Notes: generated by a model not told the origin, from the sequence alone. Positions 10,834-21,773 are shown, counted from the first letter of the stretch. The stretch is DNA of 64,000 nucleotides from Hymenopus coronatus (GCA_030762935.1 CM060895.1:76057001-76121000), one strand, 5' to 3'. Translations and numbers: made by a program.

Positions 10834-11662
10834 CTTTCCCTACACGTACTATATGCATAGTGTATAGACAAAGTATTGCATTCCACCCAAAAATTCGATA
10901 CCGAGATTTCACCGGAAACACATGTTTTGGGTCACCCTGAATCCAAAAAAATCATTTTGGGAAAAGGTCCGTGTGTGCGTGTGTCTGTGGACAGCATAGC
11001 TCAAAAACGATAAGACCACACTTGGGAAGCGACACGGTTTTTAAGAAAATCCCTCCACACCCAACTACCATTTACATGGAAAAAAATTCGAAATTGTTTA
11101 TTTTCTCAAAAATGGCTCTAACGATTTTGATTAAAATCTCTTATACGTAAGATATTTACATGCCAAATAAAATGTATAACTTGGATTTTCTGGGAATAAC
11201 CTCTAAAGACCTCTTTAATATGGATGCTTTTTATTGTATTCTGCATAACTGGTAAACCGTAAGAGATAGACAAAACCTACTAAATAAAAAACGTAGATCA
11301 CGATCAAACAAACAATGTATGTCATGTACATTTTTTTCGTGGAGTTAATCGTTTTTTAGATATTCCTTATTATTGGTTTCAGCTTTAAAGAAAACATACT
11401 TTTGTCATACAGGAATTTGTAAACTCCAATCCATACAAAGGAACTTCAGTCACTTAGCAACCAACTTTTGACTATCACTTTGACCTACAGTACTCCCTTA
11501 TTTTTAGTTCTACTTACAAGAAAGCAAGTAAGACAATTTCTCCTTTTTTTTTTTTTTTTTTTTTTTTTTATTAGCACGAAGTAAATAGAAGTAAAAACTT
11601 TTTAACAATAATTTTTGCAGAGATGTAGAGGAAGTCATGTGAATGAAACACGTCAGATTTTT
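10834..11662 (+). repeat. Family A repeat, near full length
   Basis: Palindromic end CTACACGTACTATATGCATA, the ATTCGATACCGAGATTTCAC block, a GTGTGCGTGTGTCTGTGG run, GGTAAACCGTAAGAGATAGA, and the terminus AAGTCATGTGAATGAAACAC. A T run of about 26 bases interrupts it at 11544. Confidence 0.9.
11544..11569 (+). repeat. Poly-T tract (about 26 bases)
   Basis: Mononucleotide run within the family A copy; no SINE body flanks it. Confidence 0.9.
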
Positions 11663-11963
11663 TTTCAGAGTGCGCCCAAACCGCAATCGTGTCCGAAGCC
11701 TAGTTATGACCTTACGTCTGTTTGAGGAAATAAAAATTACGATTCAACTTTCCTTGTTCATAAAGTAGTCGTTATGACAGCATAGTCTGTTTGTTGAATA
11801 ACACCTCCATTAACCCAAGTTTTGACAGCTCTTTGATACAATATATAATGGAAATTTCCCGTCTTTTACATAATTTCAATTCATAATTAATAATAATTTT
11901 CAAAATGTACATACCAAGTGAATTTCATTGATTCTCTTCAGCAATTATGAGGTGAAGACTTAC

Positions 11964-12128
11964 CTGTAACAAAAGAAAAAAGTACATCACATTAATGCCT
12001 ATATATAAAACAAAATATAAGGAGAAGAGTAATGGGTGAAATTCCAGCCCGTTTTGGATAAAATTTGTTTTTTTTCTTAGTTCTTTATATGAAAATAGCA
12101 GACACATAAATAAAATAGTAAGTCCCAT
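11964..12128 (-). other. Candidate membrane-protein exon ending at a splice donor
   Basis: Minus-strand frame of exactly 55 codons from ATG at 12128 to CAG|GTAAGT at 11964, phase 0. Upstream it stays open for five more codons. It has two hydrophobic segments: MGLTILFMCLLFSY, and after a basic loop (KELRKKTNF) HPLLFSLYFVLYIGINVMYF followed by FLLLQ. The pattern is that of two membrane helices joined by a short basic loop. Past the donor the frame reads 12 more codons and stops. The same junction has a strong pyrimidine tract (TTTTTTCTTTTGTTACAG), so it also reads as an acceptor or a ratchet point; if so, the open frame may be fortuitous, since T-rich tracts code for hydrophobic residues. A chemoreceptor-type 7-TM exon is conceivable but unproven. 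Confidence 0.25.
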
Positions 12129-12799
12129 GATGATTGCTAGTTGCCTTTAATTAAAGCTCTACACTTTAAAAGCTATATTCTTTTTTCCAGACTTCGATTA
12201 TCCTCAATATATTACTGAAATGTCCCGAAATTTCTAAGAATAAAAACTTAGCACTGAATGTATTGTGAAATTAAAAATTAAATATACTCAGAAGTATTAA
12301 CATTTAAGAAATTTTGCTTTTAAAGTAGACACAAAAATGTTCCTCCGTTTATAATGAAGATATTGAAAATTCTGAAGCTTTAAGATTTTCCATATGCCTC
12401 AATGATATTGTCAAAAAGTTATTGATTTTACTAAAAATTTAGCAAAATATAGATTTTGAAATACACAATAATTAAAAAATGGATTAGAGAACTTAAAAAC
12501 GGCAGAACTTATTTCTTCTTTTATATGTACAAAGGTTGAAATTTTTACCATTAAAATTGTGGTAAACCTAAATTTCACTCATCACCCACCCCTTGATTTA
12601 AATATTCAAAATAAATCTTATATAAAGAGTTCTGGGGAAAACAAGTAATATCCATTAATTCTTATTCTGAGAAAAACTGTTTTTAAGTATTTTTATACGG
12701 CTGCTAATTTATTTATTATTATAGTATTGTATGATGTCAAGCAGGTCATAATTATTTTGAAACTAGGAGAAAATATGTAAACATTTATAACCAAGCATA
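12129..12799. other. Repeat-free AT-rich stretch
   Basis: On the minus strand around 12150-12220 a short open piece reads ISGHFSNILRIIEVWKKEY and then stops. It might be a decayed exon upstream of the 12128 frame, but the evidence is thin. Confidence 0.35.
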
Positions 12800-13080
12800 A
12801 CAGATTTCAAAGCCCACCTGGGTAGTGTGGTGGTAGCGTTTCTGCTTCACATTCAAAAGGTCGTGAGTTCTAATCTCGCTTAGGGTGAGTTACAAGGATA
12901 AGTTTTTAGGGGGGGGGGTTTCGCTCCTGAGAAGACGAATGTCGAGTAACTTTAAGCTCCATGGACCCCGAGATCATTTGAGCATCATTTCACCAATTTC
13001 ATTTATCGTCCGATATGACCAACCAGGTTAAAGAACGTGAAGTAACAAAAGAAGAAGAAAAAAAAAAACACAGATTTCAA
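12800..13080 (+). repeat. SINE S4 with target-site duplication
   Basis: Element 12811-13069 flanked by ACAGATTTCAA at 12800-12810 and 13070-13080. Head: GTGGTGGTAGCG (A-box-like) and GGTCGTGAGTTCTAATCTCG (B-box-like). Body: a G run, GAGAAGACGAATGTCGAGTA, ACTTTAAGCTCCATGGACC, CGAGATCATTTGAGCATCAT, and an A-rich tail. The 11-bp duplication supports LINE-mediated insertion. Confidence 0.85.
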
Positions 13081-13317
13081 GCATAAACTGTCAATCAATA
13101 CGATTTTAAGTGAGACGAAAACAAGGAGTGTCCAATAATGTTTTCTGAAAACAAAGAATATCCAGAGTTCTGTTTTATCAAAAGTGTATTATAAACAATA
13201 TGAGAATATAAAAATACAATTTTGAAGTTTTCCTATACCTGTGGCGTGGATGATGGGTTTTTTTAGATAGGTCGATCTCTCGACTACGCTTTGGGCTTAG
13301 GAAACATAGAGATTTTT
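13081..13317. other. Unassigned AT-rich stretch
   Basis: No recognised repeat; 13240-13320 may be a degraded family A edge. Confidence 0.35.
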
Positions 13318-14075
13318 TTAAAAAAAACCCAAACTACTCTTTACATGGACATTTTTTACTAAAATTCTGATTTTCTCAAAATGATCCTAATAATTTGATT
13401 AAAATACCATATGTTTAAAACATTTATCGGAAATAGTCTGAAGACCTGTTCATTTTGGGTGAATTTTTCATAACTGGTTAACTGTAAGAGCTAAACAAAA
13501 ATTTACCTTAAAAATTGTAGGGCTCACCCTGGTATTGTGGGTTAGCATATCTGGCCGACATTAAACAGATCGTGAGCTCGAATCTCGTCTAGAATGAATT
13601 ACTCGGATAAGGTTTTTCTTCGGGATTTTCTCTTATCCTGAGAAGAGGAATGTCAAATAACTTTAAGCTCCATGGACTCCGAGATCATTTGAGCATCATT
13701 ACACCGATTTTATTTATCGTCCGATATGACCAACCACTTTAAAGATCACTAAGAGAAAAAAATGTAGACCGAAAAAACATATGGTGCAGTTGACCACTTC
13801 TGAGAAACTTCTTGTTATTGGTTTCAATTTGACAATACTTACACTTTTCTCAAATGGAAAGTTATTTACTTTTCTTTCTTCTGGTTAAATAGCATGTTAA
13901 AATGATAATATAGTGACCAATTTCTGCATGTGTGACTGTCGATTATGTCTGATATGTCCCCTTAATCACATTTATTTATCTGCTGATTTTTGTCTCAATT
14001 AAATAAAACAGATAAAAGGAATAAGCCTCTTTAAGAATCATTTATTTGAGAATGGATAAAGAATGTCATGTGTGG
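13318..14075 (+). repeat. Family A repeat carrying an S4 insertion
   Basis: Starts at the CTACTCTTTACATGGAC block and runs to AAAGAATGTCATGTGTGG. Split by the S4 element at 13521-13757. The palindromic end is missing. Confidence 0.8.
13521..13757 (+). repeat. SINE S4 nested in family A
   Basis: Same body as the 12.8 kb copy: GATCGTGAGCTCGAATCTCG, ACTTTAAGCTCCATGGACTC, TATCGTCCGATATGACCAAC. Flanks AAAAATTGTAG and AAAAAAATGTAG resemble a diverged target-site duplication. Confidence 0.8.
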
Positions 14076-14269
14076 TCTGCCATAGGTTTTCAAAAATGAT
14101 TTTCTACTTCATGCACTCTTGCATTCTAAAAATACAACAACAACAACAATAACAAAACATGTATTCATGAGTCTGCCTTAATTGTTTTTACCAGGGACTT
14201 CCATCTGGAATATTCTTTTGGAATATTTCCTCATCTTTCTCATATGACCATACTGAAAAAGTTGTTGTA

Positions 14270-15070
14270 TATACCTTTTACTTTCTCTGCATGTACTATA
14301 CGTGTAGTAGGTAGAGAAAGAATTGTATTCCCCTAGAAATTCAATACCGCTTTTCACCTGAAATATATGTTTTGATGACCACTGAATTAAGAAAAAGCAT
14401 TTTATAAAAAGATTCGGGTGTGTTTGTGTATGTGTGTTTCGACAACATAACTTTTAATTAAATATTTGAAACATTCACGGTGTTGGTTATTACAGACGAC
14501 TTCACGGGATAGCAATCAGATTAAATTCCAATCGGAGAAATCCAGTTTATCTCGGTTGCTATCCCAAGCGACCGCATGTGAGATTTGTGGTGGACAAAAC
14601 GGCGCTGGGGCGGGTTTTCTCCGGGTACTCCGGTTTCCCCTGCCATCGCATTCCACCGGTGCTCCATCATCATTCATGTATCATCAGTGTCACCGCCTGC
14701 GGTGCCATTAGTAGTTAAAGCGGGCGTTAAACACTACCAAAAAAAAAAAAAAAAAAATCTCGGTTGCTATCTCTTGAAGTCATCTGTAATTACCAAAGTA
14801 TAATTTTACAAGATTGCGATACGAATATTTTTAAACAGAATTATTCTTTACATGGAAAACATTTTGAAAATTTTGATTAAAATACTATGTATACAAGATA
14901 TTTATATGATAAATAAAATGCATATACTGAATTTTAGGGAAATAGCTTTTGAAGCTCTCAGATTTAATCTTGTGACTAAATTTCAAGGTTATCTTATTAA
15001 TTTAAAACAGTATTTATATTCTCTTATTACACAATATTTTGCAAAAAATGTGAACTAGGAAGTCACTTTC
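14270..15070 (+). repeat. Family A repeat broken by other sequence and an S1 SINE
   Basis: The palindromic end is at 14275-14340 (CTCTGCATGTACTATACGTG) and continues to about 14465. Family A resumes at about 14830 (TTCTTTACATGGAAAACATT) and runs to about 15070. The gap 14466-14830 holds unassigned bases and the S1 element. Confidence 0.7.
14550..14771 (+). repeat. SINE S1, head-truncated, with 14-bp target-site duplication
   Basis: TCTCGGTTGCTATC occurs at 14550-14563 and 14758-14771. Between them lies an S1 body without the tRNA head: CGACCGCATGTGAGATTTGT, GGCGGGTTTTCTCCGGGTAC, CACCGCCTGCGGTGCCA, GCGGGCGTTAAACACTACC and an A run of about 19. Confidence 0.92.
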
Positions 15071-15660
15071 GTCATAGAGAAACTCAATAGGAATATGTGG
15101 AAGCTAGATACGAGATAATCTAGAAACGTCCAATACAAAAACTGAATTTCACTGCACTCTACTCAATGTTTATTTTATAATTATCTCTTTTCTGTATTTC
15201 ATGTTTACACATTTTGCATTAATATGCGTATTATGCATTCAAATTCAGAAATATGTTTCATAAAGCTCTTTTGTATATTCGTTTGTATTTCCATCTGCAA
15301 CGTATTTGAATTTTGTTTGTTTTGATTGATTCTTTCTTTTCTGTTCCTATTAATGCATGTATGCACACGTGTATTTATTCACAAGGGTTGTTTTGGGAGA
15401 CTACAGTTTGCAGTAAGTAAATAATGTATAAATTACGTGGGAAAACAATTTACACTCACACGAATTAAGTTAACACTTTTTTTTAGCATAGTTAGATAAA
15501 CAGAACTGATACAAATGACAAAATAAACTGCAAAATCTAACAACAGACATTTATAAACGCAGGTTATACTAAGCTAATGTATTATGAAATTAAAAACGTA
15601 CTATATTTAAGACCACCATTGTTTACAAATAGCATTTCAATAAGTGGATAAAATTGGTTT
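15071..15660. other. Unassigned AT-rich stretch
   Basis: No repeat, frame or tRNA-like unit recognised. Confidence 0.45.
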
Positions 15661-15693
15661 CCATTGTCATCATTTTTTTTTTATTTTCCACAG

Positions 15694-15767
15694 GGTGGAA
15701 CTCTGAATGAGAGAAACCTCCGGGAATGTATAGAACACATAGAAAGATGCAAAGCATTCAAATAAAG
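15694..15767 (+). other. Candidate 74-nt exon with stops in all frames
   Basis: Preceded by a strong acceptor (CATTTTTTTTTTATTTTCCACAG) given here in two parts: a ten-base T run, then ATTTTCCACAG. Followed by AAAG|GTGAGG, a fair donor. Frame 0 is open for 23 codons (GGTLNERNLRECIEHIERCK, then AFK) and ends in TAA two bases before the donor; the other frames stop early. If used, it would be a UTR or non-coding exon, or a stop-carrying cassette. No homology recognised. Confidence 0.25.
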
Positions 15768-16013
15768 GTGAGGTCTACTTTATTTACTTTCTCAGTTACA
15801 GTTATTATTTACGATGCATACGTTATAAATAAAACAGTCTTTTTGGTGTCTTACAATTTACTCAAACTTTGTACGTTCTATTCACCTGAACTCTACCTGT
15901 TCTGTAACAAACTATAAAATCTTATTCTTCTATCTAGCTCATGCTAATTAAGTTAAACATTAAAATGAAGTCTTATTACGTAGTACCTTATAAGAAGCGA
16001 AATAACGGAACAA

Positions 16014-16229
16014 GTTAAGTCGAGAGGTTAGACAACTCGCCTCTCAACAAGATGGTCCGGGTTTGATCCCAGGCAACCGCATGTGGTATTTGTGGTAGAC
16101 AAAGCGGCGCAGGGGAGAGTTTTCTCCGGTTTCCCCTCCATCAAATTCCAGCGGTGCTCCAGCTTCATTCGAGGTGTCATTGCCTGCGATGCCAGCAAAA
16201 GCGGCGTTAAACATTATAAAAACACTTTA
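16014..16229 (+). repeat. SINE S1, nearly complete
   Basis: Degraded tRNA head (GAGAGGTTAGACAACTCGCC, B-box GGGTTTGATCCC), then CCGCATGTGGTATTTGTGGT, AGCGGCGCAGGGG, TTTTCTCCGGTTTCCCC and GCGGCGTTAAACATTATAAA. Confidence 0.88.
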
Positions 16230-16375
16230 TACAATATTATATTCTGAAATAGAATTCCCTTCATATATTTAATGAAGTTGAAATATGTATTTGATTCATA
16301 AGTGCATTTAAAACTAAGTTCAAATATCAGTTTGTTTCAAATGTATTAGCTTAAAAATTAAATTAACTACAACGT

Positions 16376-16432
16376 ATCGTCTGCGATGCCATAAGTTGTA
16401 AGGGCGGGCGTTAAACACTACAAAAAAAAACT
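16376..16432 (+). repeat. SINE S1 3' fragment
   Basis: Only the last 55 bases: CTGCGATGCCATAAGTTGTA, GGGCGGGCGTTAAACACTAC and an A run. Confidence 0.8.
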
Positions 16433-17204
16433 ACGAGGTACTTAATTAAAATCAGCCTTACGAATACAGTTTCTTAATGATGTGACATAGAAAAAAAAAC
16501 TATTTAGCTGCAAAATACGGAAAATAATGATAAAATAACCAAAATAAATATATACTTTGTAAAGCAGTAGATAGTATTACCAGATCATATTACAAAATAA
16601 CAGAATATAAAAATAAATATATTTGCTTCGGGAAAACTTGAAGTCACATGTAACATCTTAATGTTTCTGTACTATTCGTGGACTAGGAACGCCAGTTGTT
16701 TTTACAGTTTTTTTAAGACCAGAGCACATATTTTGCAAACTATTAGCCATTTATCAGTTGGTTGGAAAGCTAACGATTAGGAAAGGCTAATAACACATGA
16801 CTAGATTCGACAAACTCGGTTTTAATTCCGACAGGCCCAGTTAGATTCGACTACAATATCAACAGAAGGGTCAACCCGCTCCTGCGTGCAGCTCTCCGTC
16901 GATAGCTATAACGAGCCAGACATGATTGTGTCGTCATAGAATTCAAAGGCACAATTTGGCAGGATTGTAAAGGAATCTAAGATAAATAGTTTGCGATAGG
17001 GGACCTATGGAATATGGGCTCTAAATTGTTCGATACTCTGTAAAATACACTCGCCTTGGGTTAAGATGTTGAGGGAATTGGAGGCTGAAGTTTCCTCAGG
17101 TATCTTTGTATTATGTTGTCTCCTTTGTTTAAATATTATAACGAGCCTTTCATATTCTGCTACGTTTCTTAACATGATTTACTTTTAATGGCAAATAAAA
17201 TGAA
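16433..17204. other. Unassigned unique sequence
   Basis: GC-richer between 16800 and 17000 (CAACCCGCTCCTGCGTGCAG). No frame over 60 codons and no repeat recognised. Confidence 0.4.
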
Positions 17205-17620
17205 CATAGTGTAGCATAAACATCTAAGTGCAGATATGCAAAATTTCGTAAAATTCATCCAGAATAAAGTAGTCTCAGAGGCCATTCCCAGAAAATTCCA
17301 GATATACATTTTGTTTAGTATGTAAATATCTTTAATATACGATATTTTAATCAAACTCGTTAAGTCAATTTTTGAGAAAATCAAAATTTTCGAAAACGTT
17401 TCATGTAAAGGGTAGTTTGGGGTGGGTGATTTTTCTCAAAACCTTCGTATCGCATCCCTGGAAGATACTAAACTTAAACACCAAGTTTTTGAGCTATCGT
17501 GTTCAGGGGACCCTAAAACATATATTTCCGGTGAAATCTCGGTATCAAATTTGTGGGTAGATTGCAGTAACCTTCTCTATATACTACATATGTACATAGT
17601 ACGTATAGAGAAAGTAAAAA
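17205..17620 (-). repeat. Family A repeat, palindromic-end half
   Basis: From TTTCGTAAAATTCATCCAGA to the palindrome near 17575-17615 (GTACGTATAGAGAAAGTAAA). The far half is absent. Confidence 0.85.
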
Positions 17621-18420
17621 TTGATAAGGCGAAAACGAAGCATTTTAGAGCATATGCATATATAAACCTATTTTCTTGTTTTGATGTCAGGAGTTCATCC
17701 ACAAACGTTGAAAAAGTATTTTTGAACCATCTTTTATGTAGGTTTGTGTACGAGTATATTACACATAATTCTTTTATGTGAAGTTTTTAAAAATAGCTAC
17801 CATTACAGTTCACTTTCAAAAAGGAATTTTACCATTCTGTGTAGGACAATGTCGTAAAAGCATTTTCATCCCAGATATTTTGAAACTTGTGACCAAGATG
17901 AAGCACCCCAGAAATGGTAGAAACGTTCTAGCTCCTGATCTCTTATTTTCTTTTGATACCAAAGTCCAAGCAGATTTAACGAAACTAGACGTTTTTGTGG
18001 GACTTTATTCCGGTAAACGTGCTTAAAAAGGCAGAAAAAAGTAAAGTCAGGGGAAATGCTGACTGCCCCAAGTTTAAACACATGCCAGTTGCACTGCGGA
18101 TGACATTAATGGATTGCGCCGTAATTCGACTGGGTCGGTCAGCTTGGACTCTGCATTCCCACAAGGGAACAATCGATCAAGAGGGGGGAAGGGGGGGTCA
18201 GACCGGGGGCGTCATTAGTTTACTGTATCATCCTCGCAACTCGGAATTTGCGCTTTTTTGTTTTAAAGAAGGAACCTGCGCTAATATACAGTGGCAAAAC
18301 CTATCTAACGCATCTGTGCTAGGCCCGGCTTATTTTGTGCGGGTCCATTTGTCATAATATGCTTCTTAATGATCTGGGAAATCTCTCTAGCGTACCGTGA
18401 AATGAGGAAATGGAGAACCT
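17621..18420. other. Repeat-free block with moderate GC
   Basis: 18000-18360 holds overlapping open frames on both strands (120 plus-strand codons at 17995-18357; 71 minus-strand codons at 17866-18081), none with a recognisable domain. A G-rich tract lies at 18182-18210. Overlapping open frames on both strands usually mean GC-rich non-coding DNA. A conserved regulatory element is possible. Confidence 0.3.
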
Positions 18421-18589
18421 ACTCGAATCACTGCATATGGACCACAGAAATTAATGAAAATTATATTCCATAATAGATATAATGCAGCTTCAGCCAGATA
18501 TCAGCGCAACGAAATATTTTAAGACATGCTCTATAAACCTATATTATTTTTAATGTTAATAAATTCGGCGTACCCGTAAGTATGAGCGT

Positions 18590-18795
18590 AAGAGGATGAT
18601 ATGAAACGCAAACGAAATAGCTTATAGGAAAGAATATGATGGAGCATATGGTGGAGTGCGTGGTGGGGAAACCGGAGGACCTGGAGTAAACCTGCCCAGA
18701 CGCCGCTTCGTCCACCACAAATTCCATATGCAGGCGCTTGGGATCGAATCACTAAGGTGGGAGGCGAGTGGTCTAACCACTCGGTCACGGCGCCA
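18590..18795 (-). repeat. SINE S1, complete head
   Basis: On the minus strand: GGCGCCGTGACCGAGTGGTT, AGACCACTCGCCTCCCACC, B-box-like GATTCGATCCC, then TTTGTGGTGGACGAAGCGGC and CCGGTTTCCCCACCACGCAC. The A-box and B-box spacing fits a Ser/Leu-type tRNA. Two frames here are SINE shadows. Confidence 0.9.
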
Positions 18796-18876
18796 CCGTA
18801 TAAAAGCTTCAAGCCTCATAAAGAGACCTCTAAGCAAAATTCAACGGTCTTTCACGCTGAATGGAATGTTAAGAAC

Positions 18877-19702
18877 CGCATCTATTCAAGAGCGTCCATA
18901 AATAAAAACCAGTTTTAATTTTATACATTTTATTACATAAATATTTTATAAAATAAATATTTTATAAAACATGTTTTACAAACGATCTCTGACACAACTT
19001 TTACAGTGTAATGCCGGCCTAACTGAAGGACAGAAAGTCTGCTGGGTACGGAATGTGAGTATCGGCTCTGGTACACAACAGATGCCCTACATATTCCCGT
19101 AGGTAGAGAAATACCTGTGACTGTAACCCATCATATATTTAACTCGCATCTGTTCAATAGCGCCCATAAATAAAAACCAGTTTCAATTTTATACATTTTA
19201 TCATATAAATATTTTATAAAATACATATTTTATAGAATATGTTTTATAAAGGACCTCTAACATAACGTTTACAGTGTAATGCTGAAGGATAGAAAGCCTG
19301 TGGAGAGTGGAATGTAGACATTGGCTCTAATCCACAGCACGAAATTCCTGAGTATTCCCGTAGGTAGAAAAATACATGTGATTGTAGCACATCATATATT
19401 TAACTCGCTTCTGTTCAATAGCGTTCATAAATAAAAACCAGTTTAAATTTTATACATTTTATAATAGAAATCTTTTATAAAATAAATATTTTATAAAATA
19501 TCCTATTAAATAAATATTTTATAAAAATGTTTTATAAACGATCTCTGACACAGCTTTTACAGAGATGCCGGCCTAACTGAAGAACAGAAAGTCTGCAGGC
19601 TATGGAATGTGGACATTGGCTCTGATACACAACACTGGATTTCCTGTATATTCCCGTAGGGAGAGAAATACCTGTGATTGTAGCATATCATATTTTTAAC
19701 TC
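18877..19702 (+). repeat. Tandem repeat, three units of about 265 bp
   Basis: Units start near 18877, 19145 and 19405, at GCATCTATTCAAGAGCGTCC or its variants. Each has AATAAAAACCAGTTT, an AT-rich palindromic part (ATTTTATAAAATAAATATTT), a GCCTAACTGAAGGACAGAAA-like part and TATTCCCGTAGGTAGAGAAA. The third unit is about 30 bases longer because the ATTTTATAAAATA part is duplicated again. Confidence 0.92.
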
Positions 19703-20489
19703 CTAATATTGTTACCACCACATACCAGCATTTACACAATCAAGTCCAAGCGGTGTAAGATATTTAGGTGGTGCGAGAATTTTAACTAACCTTGTGTGGT
19801 ATAAAAGCAGTGATGATTATTGAGATAATTTTCAGCATGATATAAAAACGGCGGCATGATGCTGTGCCGCGCGGTGATATCACAAGCTTTGTTAACGTCT
19901 CTCGGCCGTCATAATGCTAAACAATACTTAACGTTAAAAGGCCTTGTTTGTGTAGAATAGCATCATTAATTTGCAGCAGTGTAAGAGGAGTGCCTTTAAT
20001 TATAATGGAGCTGCATTGCGCTGACATTCTGTTAAATATAAAACGTTGCAGCAACAGCAGCGCCACATGCGGGTTTTGTTTCATGCTCCATTGTGCCCAA
20101 CATGGCATAGCGTCAGCTGATACGTGTAACACTGGCCTTGTATAAAGAAATATACACAGATGCCTACCAGAGACTTGTTTTCGCATTCCCATTGCAAATT
20201 ACCAACAGATTTGCTCAATTGTTTCCTGCAGTTAATGGTTTTCAGAGTGGTAGATGACAGAGCACAGCCACCTGAAGAAAATTATTGGTCGCCAGAGGTC
20301 AGTAAATATGCACTTGTTGCAAGCTCTTCCTGAATCCGTCTTTTACGAAGATCAAAGATAATTCGGCCCGGCCTATGCTGAAAACATCCAAAAAATGCAC
20401 TTTCTACCGCTTTTCTTCATGAAAGTATAGGAAATGTTAGTTCATTAACTTTAACCTAACCTAATTGTGACAAATTAAAGGGCGCATCT
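19703..20489. promoter_or_regulatory. Repeat-free block, candidate regulatory element
   Basis: No repeat matches. Balanced base composition with dense short motifs: CATTAATTTGCAG and TTTAATTATAATGG (homeodomain-like TAAT cores), GTCAGCTGAT (E-box) and GCAGCAACAGCAGCGCC. Overlapping frames of 65 and 91 codons occur on opposite strands with no domain. Nothing proves function. Confidence 0.25.
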
Positions 20490-20784
20490 TGAAGAGTTTT
20501 AATTTTTACCTTCTCTGGCACGAATGTACAATGTGCGTACTAGATACAGAAGCTACAGTATTCCTCCCAGAAATCAATACTGAAATACATGTTTTGAGAT
20601 CAACTGAATTCAATAAAACCAATTTTGCAAAGACCTATGGGGGTATGTGTATGTGGATAGAACTCAAAAACGAAAAGTCGGTTAAAAACTAAACTTGGTA
20701 TTTAGGTTAAGTATCTTCCAAGGATGGGACACAAAGATTTTCAGAAAAATTCCCGTACACAAAACCACCCATCATATGGAACAA
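20490..20784 (+). repeat. Family A repeat, palindromic-end fragment
   Basis: Starts TTTTTACCTTCTCTGGCACG, continues through AAATCAATACTGAAATACAT and TTGGTATTTAGGTTAAGTAT, and stops where another copy begins. Confidence 0.8.
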
Positions 20785-21540
20785 TTTTTACTTTCCCTAC
20801 ACATATTGTATATAGAAGATAGTGTACTGCACCCAAAAATTGATACCAAGAGTTCACCAGAAATATGTGTTTTGAGACCCTCCAAAAAAAGCATTTTTAG
20901 AAAAATGTCCGTGTGTATGTCTGTTAGTTTGTGTGTGTGTCTGTGGGAAGCATAGCTCAAAAACGAAAACTCCGTTAAATACCAAACTTAGTATTTAAGT
21001 TCCGTATATTCCAAGGATACGACGACACGAAAATTTTCAACAAAATCCCTCCCAACCCTACTACCCTAAACATGGAAAAATATTCGAAAATGGCTAACGA
21101 TTTTGATTGAACTATTGTATATTAAATATATTTACATGAAAAAATAAAATCTGTATCTTAAATTTTCTGGGAAAAGCCTCTCAAGACAACTTTAATGCGG
21201 ATGAATTTTGCATAACTGGCAAACCGTAAGAGATAGACAAAAATTACATGAAAATGTAGAGCTCGTTAAAACTAACAATTTATATTATATGCATTTTCTT
21301 CGTGGATTTGATCGTTTTTGATTCCAGTTATTGGTTTCAGTTTTAAAATACTTTTCTCATACTGGAACTTATCATCTCCTGGCCACGCAAAGAAACGAAT
21401 TTCTATCCCATAGAAACCACATTTTAAAACACGTGACTGTCGGTTTAGCTTAGTATATTCCCTTATTTCCGCTCTACCTTAACTAAGTAATAAGACTGTT
21501 TCTGCTAATGTTTGCCTCGAGTGGCGTGATAGAAATACAG
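20785..21540 (+). repeat. Family A repeat, near full length
   Basis: Palindromic end CTTTCCCTACACATATTGTA, then the usual order of blocks to GTGATAGAAATACAGCTTTT. The last 40-50 bases are missing. Confidence 0.88.
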
Positions 21541-21544
21541 CTTT

Positions 21545-21725
21545 TTCGTTTTTGAGCTATGCTGCTCACAGACACACACGGACATTTTTCTAAAAATACA
21601 TTTTTTGGATTAGCGCGGTCTCAAAACGTATATTTCTGGTGAAATCTCGGTATCGAATTTTTGGGTGCAATACAATGCCTTCTCTATACAGTGTGTACAC
21701 AGTACGTGTAGATAAAGTAAACGTA
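21545..21725 (-). repeat. Family A repeat, palindromic end, inverted to its neighbour
   Basis: From CGTTTTTGAGCTATGCTGCT to ACAGTACGTGTAGATAAAGT. Opposite in orientation to the copy ending at 21540. Confidence 0.88.
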
Positions 21726-21773
21726 TAAGTTAATAAAGTGTTAGTTACGTGTATTCTTCACATTTTGGTGTTG

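Noticed and set aside
10834..11662. Family A as a Helitron
   Set aside because: It has a terminal hairpin but no TC start and CTRR end that I can see in several copies; class left open.
9060..15767. Joining the 9402 donor to the 15694 acceptor as two coding exons of one gene
   Set aside because: Every frame entering 15694 from the 9344 or 9372 ATG meets a stop within a few codons; only a non-coding link remains possible.
17422..17781. 119-codon plus-strand frame
   Set aside because: Mostly family A palindromic-end sequence; the same reading appears in other copies.
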